Shown: piece after piece, positions 1 to 5,773 of the stretch
Layout: every line of letters begins with the position of its first letter
How positions within the stretch are numbered: position 1 is the stretch's first letter
Origin: Bryobacterales bacterium
GTDB lineage: Bacteria > Acidobacteriota > Terriglobia > Bryobacterales > Bryobacteraceae
Assembly (NCBI GenBank): GCA_025462985.1
Contig: JAOAPP010000707.1
Location: 1-9,160, forward strand
Reading direction: 5' to 3'
DNA: 9,160 nt
Position numbers and translations under genes: made by a program
The notes under the pieces: generated by a model
Databases searched by the model: none
Seen by the model: the letters and a program-made list of their open reading frames with translations, nothing else
What the model was told of the DNA's origin: nothing

Positions 1-656
1 AAATGGGGGCCAAAATTGAAGGCGCCGGCACCTCTATCATCAAGATCAAAGGCGTCGAGCGTCTGCACGGCGCAGAGCACGCCATCATCCCGGACCGCAT
101 CGAAGCCGGAACCTTTCTCCTCGCCGGGGCAATCTCGCAAGGCGATCTCATCCTGACCGATTGCGTGCCTGAACACATTGCCGCTCTCATCTACAAAATG
201 GGCCAGGCGGGAGCCGATATCGAAGAGGTTGGACAGAATGCAATCCGTGTCCGCTGCAATGGACGTCCCAAAGCCGTAGACATGACAACGGAAGAATATC
301 CCGGCTTCGCGACCGATCTGCAGGCCCAGTACATGGCCTGGATGACCGTAGCGCAGGGAATCAGTTTTGTCACTGAGACCATCTTCGAAAATCGGTTTAT
401 GCACGTTCCCGAACTGGCGCGCCTCGGAGCCAATATTCGCATCGAAGGTCGTCAGGCAATCATCGCCGGAGCAGATCGTCTCACGGGCGCCCAACTGATC
501 GCCTCCGATCTCCGCGCCAGCGCTTCTCTTGTTCTTTCTGCTCTGGTAGCCCAAGGCGAGACTACCATCGACCGCGTCTATCACATGGATCGCGGCTACG
601 AGCACATCGAGCAAAAGCTCGCCGGCGTCGGCGCGAAAATCGAGCGAACTCAATGA
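1..656 (+). CDS. murA: UDP-N-acetylglucosamine 1-carboxyvinyltransferase (MurA), C-terminal half, cut by window start
   Basis: MurA transfers enolpyruvate from phosphoenolpyruvate to UDP-N-acetylglucosamine, the first committed step of peptidoglycan synthesis in the cytoplasm. Only about the last 217 residues are here. The first complete codon is the ATG at 3, but this is an internal Met, because the family is about 420 residues and the reading starts mid-domain. Numbering matches E. coli MurA with an offset of 200. The TDLQAQ segment gives D105 (E. coli D305), DLRASASL gives D169 and R171 (D369, R371), and the HMDRGYE motif near the end gives R197 (R397). The ENRFMHVPEL stretch is also typical. 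The N-terminal catalytic loop with its Cys and the Lys lie outside the window. The stop overlaps the ATG of the rhodanese gene by 4 bases, so the two are probably translated together. The residues and known motifs are recalled from the family. The identification is very secure. Confidence 0.97.
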   Translation, partial: MGAKIEGAGTSIIKIKGVERLHGAEHAIIPDRIEAGTFLLAGAISQGDLILTDCVPEHIAALIYKMGQAGADIEEVGQNAIRVRCNGRPKAVDMTTEEYPGFATDLQAQYMAWMTVAQGISFVTETIFENRFMHVPELARLGANIRIEGRQAIIAGADRLTGAQLIASDLRASASLVLSALVAQGETTIDRVYHMDRGYEHIEQKLAGVGAKIERTQ

Positions 657-1030
657 AAGTTCACTCGCCCGGCTTTCTCGCCCTCGTGGCGGAAGCGAAA
701 AAGCGCGTCCATGAAATCGGCATCGACGAATACAAGCGCCTGCGTGAGAGCGGGGAAGCCGGGCAGTTGGTGGACGTCCGCGAAGACCACGAATGGCGAA
801 CCGCACACGCCGCCGGCGCCATTCACCTCAGCAAGGGCATTATTGAGCGCGATATTGAAACGATGTTCCCGGACAAGAACACGAAGCTCGTTCTCTATTG
901 CGGCGGAGGTTATCGTTCCGCTCTCGCGACCGACAACCTGCAGAAAATGGGCTACACGAATCTGCTCTCGCTCGATGGGGGCTGGCGCGCTATCGAAGCC
1001 TCGGGTCTGCCGCTCGAAAGTGGCGCATAA
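653..1030 (+). CDS. single-domain rhodanese (sulfurtransferase)
   Basis: This 125-residue protein is a stand-alone rhodanese domain, a fold that moves sulfane sulfur through a persulfide on a catalytic Cys. The CH2A-like motif LVDVRE is at residues 39-44, followed by H52-A-A-G-A-I-H. The active-site loop starts at C83 in YCGGGYRS, so the catalytic Cys is present and the domain is probably active. The C-terminal DGGWRAIEASGLP motif (about 108-120) closes the fold. There is no signal peptide or membrane segment, so it should be cytoplasmic. The first 25 residues are an extra helical lead-in. The start ATG lies in an ATGA overlap with murA, which supports this start and translational coupling. 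The donor and acceptor are unknown; murA itself needs no sulfur, so the link may be only transcriptional. The last 79 bases overlap the end of the amidase gene on the opposite strand. Confidence 0.93.
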   Translation: MKVHSPGFLALVAEAKKRVHEIGIDEYKRLRESGEAGQLVDVREDHEWRTAHAAGAIHLSKGIIERDIETMFPDKNTKLVLYCGGGYRSALATDNLQKMGYTNLLSLDGGWRAIEASGLPLESGA

Positions 1031-2349
1031 TTTAGCAGCCGTTCCAACGTTCGCGCAATTTGTAGCAATCGCGGCTCCTTGAATGCCGGAGCGATCAGTT
1101 GCAATCCAATGGGCATCCCATTCCCCGCATTCCCGCACGGCATCGACAATGCGGGCAGTCCCAGAAAGTTCATCGCCCGTACCAGCCGCGTCGATGCCGT
1201 CCGGACCTCCTCGGTGTCTTGCCCGACCTGAACGGTAGCGGCCTTCAACGGTGGCGCTGTGACCGGAGTTGTCGGGACCGCGAGCACATCGACGGAAGCC
1301 CAAACCGCAGCGAATGCCCGGCCGAATACCGCTCGGAGCCGCTGCGCGTTCACATACTCATGCCCCGCCAACAACTCTCCCTGCTTGATCAGGCCCCAGA
1401 AGTTCTCGCTGAACAGCGAAGCGTCCACGTTGTTGGTGTAGATCGCGGACGCCTCCACAAGCTGCACCACCAGCGTCGCCGCATTCACCTCATTCAGATC
1501 CGGAACTGCGACCTTCACAACCGCTGCGCCACGGCCCCGCATCGTCTCGACTGCCTCGCGAACGCCCCGCGCCACTTCGTCATCCACGCGATCGAAAAGA
1601 GAATGGTGCGGCACCCCGACGCGCACGCCTCGAAAATTCGGTAACGGTTCACGGCTGTACTCGTCCCGCACCTCGGCTATGGCGTTCATCGTCAAAGCGC
1701 AATCCTCCACGCAGGACCCAAGCGGTCCCACATGGTCTAGCCCATGCGCCAGCGGTAGCACGCCCTCTCTGCTCACTCGCCCATACGTCGGCTTCAATCC
1801 GGTGATCCCGCAATAAGAAGCCGGAATGCGAATCGATCCACCCGTATCCGTCCCGAGGCACATCGGTAGGAGGCCTGCCGCCACCAGAGACGCGGAACCG
1901 CCGCTCGAACCTCCGGGAATTCTGCTCGGATCACGCGGATTTAATACCGCCCCATAATGCGGATTATCAGACGTAATTCCATACGCAAGCTCATGCAAAT
2001 TCGTCTTGCCGATGCTGACCGCCCCGGCCTCGCGCAACAGTCGCACTACCTCGGCATCGTGATCGGGCACAAACTCCCGGTACAACAGCGAACCACCGGT
2101 GGTCCGAACGCCGCGCGTATAAAACAGATCCTTATGTGCAGTGGGAACGCCATGCAATGGCCCGCGGTCAACGCCTCGGGCCATCTCGCCGTCACGCTCT
2201 TTCGCTTCTTCCAGCGCTTCATCCGCGGTGACAGTAATCAGGCTGTTGAACTTATCCCGCTCCTTCACGTCAGCGAGCGTTTGCTGCATCAACTCGACGC
2301 ACGATATTTTTCGCCCGCGCAGAAGAGCTCCGATCTCGCGAATCGTCAT
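952..2349 (-). CDS. amidase-signature family hydrolase (GatA/AtzE-like)
   Basis: This 465-residue enzyme belongs to the amidase signature family, which hydrolyses amide bonds with a Ser-cisSer-Lys triad. All three residues are visible: K73 in the GVPTAHKDLF motif, S148 in PGGSSGGSAS, and nucleophile S172 in GTDTGGSIRIPAS. Their spacing of 75 and 24 residues is the same as in FAAH (K142, S217, S241). ITGLKPTYGRVSREG follows as usual. The length is normal for GatA-type amidases. No signal peptide is seen, so it is probably cytoplasmic. It lies last in a run after the M16 peptidase and a 51-codon AtzG-like gene, and its ATG overlaps that gene's TGA, which fixes the start; no strong ribosome site of its own is seen. 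The partner suggests an AtzE-like, partner-dependent amidase rather than true GatA, but the substrate is not determined. The final ~26 residues lie opposite the rhodanese gene and are poor in family motifs, so they may be a readthrough tail. Confidence 0.93.
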   Translation of the reverse strand: MTIREIGALLRGRKISCVELMQQTLADVKERDKFNSLITVTADEALEEAKERDGEMARGVDRGPLHGVPTAHKDLFYTRGVRTTGGSLLYREFVPDHDAEVVRLLREAGAVSIGKTNLHELAYGITSDNPHYGAVLNPRDPSRIPGGSSGGSASLVAAGLLPMCLGTDTGGSIRIPASYCGITGLKPTYGRVSREGVLPLAHGLDHVGPLGSCVEDCALTMNAIAEVRDEYSREPLPNFRGVRVGVPHHSLFDRVDDEVARGVREAVETMRGRGAAVVKVAVPDLNEVNAATLVVQLVEASAIYTNNVDASLFSENFWGLIKQGELLAGHEYVNAQRLRAVFGRAFAAVWASVDVLAVPTTPVTAPPLKAATVQVGQDTEEVRTASTRLVRAMNFLGLPALSMPCGNAGNGMPIGLQLIAPAFKEPRLLQIARTLERLLNYAPLSSGRPEASIARQPPSSESRFV

Positions 2350-2501
2350 GACTCTCGCAGATCCGTGAACGGCACAAACACCGGAGCCGGTTCATCACTG
2401 ATCGCCAATTTCTGGGTGGAACGCGCAAATGTCTGCCGAAGTCCCTCCAGTCTCTCTCGCAGCACCTTCTCTAGCTGCTGCTTCGCTTCCTCGTCGGTCA
2501 T
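2346..2501 (-). CDS. 51-residue AtzG/GatC-like (DUF4089-type) amidase partner
   Basis: A short gene starts at the ATG at 2501-2499 and ends in a TGA sharing ATGA with the amidase start. It lies 7 bases after the M16 stop and has a strong ribosome site, AGGAGAG (2510-2504), that includes part of that stop codon. The protein is acidic and helical at first (MTDEEAKQQLEKVLRERL), continues through a second helix-like stretch, and ends in a DEPAPVFVPF motif at residues 36-45. As I recall them, AtzG-like/DUF4089 proteins have two short helices followed by a tail of the type DE-x-EPAPVF just upstream of an amidase; AtzG is the small GatC-like subunit that the amidase AtzE needs. The position and the tail motif support that role here. 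It is shorter than AtzG (68 residues, from memory), so the first helix may be missing. That this is a real gene is well supported by context; the function is inferred. Confidence 0.75.
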   Translation of the reverse strand: MTDEEAKQQLEKVLRERLEGLRQTFARSTQKLAISDEPAPVFVPFTDLRES

Positions 2502-2503
2502 CA

Positions 2504-2510
2504 CTCTCCT
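2504..2510 (-). promoter_or_regulatory. ribosome binding site of the AtzG-like gene, overlapping the M16 stop
   Basis: AGGAGAG on the minus strand lies 2 bases before the ATG at 2501 (4 bases if the core is AGGAG). Its first bases are the last two of the M16 TAG stop. This placement ties translation of the small gene to ribosomes finishing the M16 gene and supports the chosen start. Confidence 0.7.
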
Positions 2511-5178
2511 ACTGAGGCGCAGGGCCGCGCACTACCTGCACAAAGTTCGCGGGATCAATCCACTTGGAAAACGCAGCTTTCACCTGGTCCGCCGTCATCT
2601 CAAAATATCGGTTCGCCGCTGTAAATGGCTCGTCGAGCGGAAGCCCGATTCGCGCCCGCGCAATCATGCCGCCGGCTAAATCATCCTCGCTTGACTGAGC
2701 CAGCGGAATCTGTCGGAGCAACAGCGCCTTTGCCTGCTGCAACTCCGCCGGACTCACCTCGAACTGCTGCATCGCGTTCAGCTCGCCCTGTATCAAACCG
2801 CGCGCCTTGCTCACGTTCTGCGGATCACAACCATAATCGATCAGATACTGCGCTCGGGTCTCACCGGCCTGCAGCGAGTTATCGATGTTATATACATACC
2901 CGGCCTTTTCTCTCACGTCGCGATACAGACGAGTCGCATAGAACCCGCCCCCGAGCACATGGTTCCCCAACTGCAACGCATAGTAGTCCGGACTGAAGCG
3001 ATTCATCTCCAGCTGTTGCGCCAGTTGCACCGTGTCCTGCACTTGGCTCGGATCGGGCACATTCGCAGCCGACGCCTTGTTGCCCGGAACCGGAGGAAGC
3101 GTCACTTGCGGTTTGGGTCCTTCGGCTTTCCATTCGCCGAAATACTTCTCCACCAACGGCCGGGCCTCATCCGGGAGGATGTCCCCAATCACCACAATTG
3201 TCGTGAGATCCGGTCGGAATGACTTGGCGTGATAATCGCCGATATCGGTATAGGTCAGCGCCGAAACCGTCTTCGGAGTCGTTTCACGCAGCAGCGGATC
3301 TCCCGCCGGCAGTAGCGCCTTCGTCAGCGCACGCTCAAACCGGTACCCGGGGCTCTGAAGGGTTCCGCCAGCCAACTCGGCCGTCTGCTGCTGCACCACT
3401 TTGAACGCCTCTTCCGGAAGCGCCGGATGAAGCTCGTTATCCGCCAGCAGTTGCAACCCTCTCTCGAAATCCTGCTTCAGTACCTTCAACCCAAAACTCG
3501 AACCCGCGCTCTCGCCCGCCGCAATATCGTCCAACGCCTTCTGAAACGCCAGCCTGTCCAGCGTCTTGGTCCCATACGAGAACAGGCCATCGAGAACATC
3601 CGCCACTCCGTCCTTGCCCGGCGGCGTCTCCATCTGCTCCTGTGTCTTGATCGACCCCTGCAGCGTGATCGTCGGACTCGTCTTCTCCGTCTGAACAATC
3701 AGCCGGATTCCGTTTGCCAGTGTCACATCCGACGCATGAACGGTCTGCTTCGGAACTCGCAGCGATTTCACTGCCGCCTCGGCCCAGTCAGGCAGCGCGA
3801 CCGGTTTGGTCGGCGTAGTCGTCGTCTTTTCCGATCCCCCGAAGCCTTTCGAGGCCACCGCCTCTCCTGACTGCGCCGGCTTTAGCACCGCCGTGACTGA
3901 ACTGTCCATCACCAGGTACTTCTTCGCCACGCGGTTGACGTCGTCTACAGTCACTCGTTTGATCGCTTCCACATCCTCGTCGGGTGACTGACGCCCTTCA
4001 TCCGCCAGCGCCTGCGACCACAGCGTCGCGAGGTTGCTGATTGAATTGCGCCCGAACTCCGCGCCCGCCACCTCGCCCTTCTTCGCGGCCTCCACCAGAT
4101 CGGCTGGAAGTCCATTGGCGGCGTAGTTCGCCACAATCGTTTGCAGCTCCTTGTTGATCGCCGCCGAATCCGCATCGGGTGCAATCGCGGCAAATGCCAT
4201 CAGGACGCTCGCCTTCGGGAATGTCTCCAGCATCTCGGCCCCAGCTGTCAGCGCCTTGTTCTGCGGGACGAGCCCATACAGGTCGCCACGCTGGCTTGCC
4301 AACACGTCACTTAATACGCGCGTCGCCGCATAATCTGGATCCGCCGATCCCGGGAGCCGGAACGAAACCGTCGCAATCGTATATGGCAAATTGCTGTCCA
4401 TCGTGAACGTGTCATTCTTGACAGCCTGGAACTGAGCATCCGGATGAGGCGGCAACTGCTTCCGCGGAATCGCTCCGTAATACTCTTTGATCTTTGCCAT
4501 GGTCGGAATCGGATCGACATCGCCCGTGATCACCAGAATCGCGTTGTTCGGCGCATACCACTTGTCGTGGAACTCCTTCAGCATCGCGGCCGTTGTTTTG
4601 TCGAAGGACGGCTTCGATCCCAACGCATCCTGTTCATACGGCGACCCTGCAAAGAACGCCTTATTTAACCGCACCACCAGCTTGTAAGTCGGACTCGACA
4701 AATCTCGCGAGACCTCCTGCTCAATCGCCCCGCGCTCCTGCGCCCACTGGTCTTCCTGATCCTGCACGCTCGCCATACAAGCCGAATCCAGGCGCAGAGC
4801 CACATCCAAATCCTGCGATGGCACAGTCACAAAATACTGCGTGATATTCTGCTGCGTATCGGCATCCATGGCGCCCCCCAGCTGCGCGTAAATCGCGGCA
4901 ATCTGGTCCGCGCTCAAACCATTGCAGCCGCGGAACGTCATATGCTCCTGCGCATGCGCGGTGCCTGGGAAACCTTTGGGAGTCTCGCTCCCGCCAACCA
5001 GGTAGTTCTGCTCAAGCGTCGCCACCGGAGCAAACGGGTCTCGCACGATCACCACGCGCAGCCCGTTATCAAGTGTGGCGCGCGTCACGTCAGGAGCATT
5101 GTTCGCCTGAGCGACACGAACCCCGCAAAACGGAACCGCAAGGGATAGGGAGAGGGTGAGAAGAAGGGAAAAACGCAT
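2509..5178 (-). CDS. exported double-domain M16 zinc metallopeptidase
   Basis: This is an 889-residue M16 (pitrilysin/insulinase family) peptidase, which degrades peptides held between two bowl-shaped halves. Residues 1-25 form a Sec signal peptide with a long Leu/Ser hydrophobic core and an AQA cleavage site, so it should act in the periplasm. The first half (about 30-440) holds the inverted zinc motif HAQEH (H75, E78, H79) and a downstream ERGAIEQE stretch, where E155 fits the third zinc ligand and E148 the other conserved Glu. A Thr/Pro-rich linker sits near 445-475. The second half (about 480-889) repeats the fold but has no HxxEH: the matching place reads GKDGVADVLDGL. It retains the GGGFYATRLYRDVREKAGYVYN substrate-binding motif near 742-765. 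One active and one inactive half is normal for single-chain M16 enzymes. GAAGAG (5189-5184) lies 5 bases before the ATG. It heads a run with the AtzG-like and amidase genes and is divergent from the cupin gene. Confidence 0.95.
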   Translation of the reverse strand: MRFSLLLTLSLSLAVPFCGVRVAQANNAPDVTRATLDNGLRVVIVRDPFAPVATLEQNYLVGGSETPKGFPGTAHAQEHMTFRGCNGLSADQIAAIYAQLGGAMDADTQQNITQYFVTVPSQDLDVALRLDSACMASVQDQEDQWAQERGAIEQEVSRDLSSPTYKLVVRLNKAFFAGSPYEQDALGSKPSFDKTTAAMLKEFHDKWYAPNNAILVITGDVDPIPTMAKIKEYYGAIPRKQLPPHPDAQFQAVKNDTFTMDSNLPYTIATVSFRLPGSADPDYAATRVLSDVLASQRGDLYGLVPQNKALTAGAEMLETFPKASVLMAFAAIAPDADSAAINKELQTIVANYAANGLPADLVEAAKKGEVAGAEFGRNSISNLATLWSQALADEGRQSPDEDVEAIKRVTVDDVNRVAKKYLVMDSSVTAVLKPAQSGEAVASKGFGGSEKTTTTPTKPVALPDWAEAAVKSLRVPKQTVHASDVTLANGIRLIVQTEKTSPTITLQGSIKTQEQMETPPGKDGVADVLDGLFSYGTKTLDRLAFQKALDDIAAGESAGSSFGLKVLKQDFERGLQLLADNELHPALPEEAFKVVQQQTAELAGGTLQSPGYRFERALTKALLPAGDPLLRETTPKTVSALTYTDIGDYHAKSFRPDLTTIVVIGDILPDEARPLVEKYFGEWKAEGPKPQVTLPPVPGNKASAANVPDPSQVQDTVQLAQQLEMNRFSPDYYALQLGNHVLGGGFYATRLYRDVREKAGYVYNIDNSLQAGETRAQYLIDYGCDPQNVSKARGLIQGELNAMQQFEVSPAELQQAKALLLRQIPLAQSSEDDLAGGMIARARIGLPLDEPFTAANRYFEMTADQVKAAFSKWIDPANFVQVVRGPAPQ

Positions 5179-5239
5179 GAAGACTCTTCAGCTTCAGCTT
5201 ACGGTAGCCGTCCTCTGCCTCCGGTCATAATGGTAGGCC

Positions 5240-5707
5240 GTGGCCTTCGACTTCTTCCGCTCCCCATCTGAAACTGCCCCCACGGTGAGTATTCCAGCAA
5301 TGGGGCTTAGCTTGGTGGTGCTGCTCCCGCCCAGTGTGTCGGGTGGTGAACTGACGGTAGTCGAAACTACCAACGCCCCTCGCTTCGGGCCGCCTCTGCA
5401 CCGACATACAGAGACCGAGGTGTTCCACGTCCTCGAAGGCAAATATCTTTTCGAGGTGGACGGCCAGCGTTTTCACGCATCGGCTGGAGAAGTAGTCAGT
5501 GTGCCCGGTGGCGCAGCCCACGCCTTCGTCAATGTGACCGAACACCCCGCACGGCAGCTGATAATGATCCTACCTGGCATGGACGCGGAGAAATTCTTTA
5601 TCGGGTTAGGCCGCCTGATGGCAAACGGTCGACCTGCGAAACCAGACCTGGATATGTTCGGGGCCGAGTGGAAGGTCGAGTTCCTCGGCCCGCCGTTGTC
5701 AATCTAG
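5240..5707 (+). CDS. cupin-domain protein
   Basis: This 155-residue protein has a single conserved cupin beta-barrel. Motif 1 is seen as GPPLHRHTETEVFHVLEG, giving likely metal ligands H54, H56 and E60. Motif 2 is GEVVSVPGGAAHAFVN (83-98), giving H94. All four ligands are present, so it should bind a metal and may be an enzyme or a small-molecule sensor; the family is too broad to name a substrate. There is no signal peptide. The start is uncertain. The GTG at 5240 is the first possible one, just after an in-frame TAG at 5234, with only a weak GGTAGG too close upstream. The in-frame ATG at 5300 (residue 21) has no ribosome site and would trim the beta-strand before the barrel, so I prefer GTG. 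The gene is divergent from M16 (61 bases between them) and precedes the S9 gene by 66 bases. Confidence 0.88.
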   Translation: MAFDFFRSPSETAPTVSIPAMGLSLVVLLPPSVSGGELTVVETTNAPRFGPPLHRHTETEVFHVLEGKYLFEVDGQRFHASAGEVVSVPGGAAHAFVNVTEHPARQLIMILPGMDAEKFFIGLGRLMANGRPAKPDLDMFGAEWKVEFLGPPLSI

Positions 5708-5762
5708 CACTCAGAGTCGTGGCGTAGTGGCCCGAAAATCTGGGCTATTATGAACTTCACTC

Positions 5763-5767
5763 GGAGG
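5763..5767 (+). promoter_or_regulatory. ribosome binding site of the S9 peptidase
   Basis: GGAGG ends 6 bases before the ATG at 5774, the best-placed ribosome site on the plus strand here. It decides that translation starts at 5774, in the frame of the signal peptide, and not at the GTG at 5971, which has no such site and lies inside the conserved propeller region. Confidence 0.8.
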
Positions 5768-5773
5768 AACCTC

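Noticed and set aside
650..1303. Minus-strand 217-residue open frame opposite the rhodanese gene
   Set aside because: It overlaps the amidase in a different frame and mirrors the rhodanese; no motifs.
1957..2679. Plus-strand 240-residue open frame opposite the amidase, AtzG-like and M16 genes
   Set aside because: It runs across three genes on the other strand, is Arg/Ser/His-rich, and shows no domain; a high-GC antisense artefact.
3570..3640. Missing HxxEH in the second M16 half as a sign of a damaged enzyme
   Set aside because: Single-chain M16 peptidases normally keep the zinc site only in the first half, and the C-terminal substrate-binding motif is intact.
5226..5231. CATAAT as a -10 box for the cupin gene
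   Set aside because: No -35-like hexamer at the proper distance. If real, the GTG start would be nearly leaderless; too weak to claim.
5731..5751. Small hairpin (CCCGA with TCTGGG) and a TATTAT -10-like box between the cupin and S9 genes
   Set aside because: The stem is only five pairs with a bulge and no T-run, so it is not a convincing terminator. The -10-like box has no -35 partner at 16-18 bases, so I do not call a promoter.
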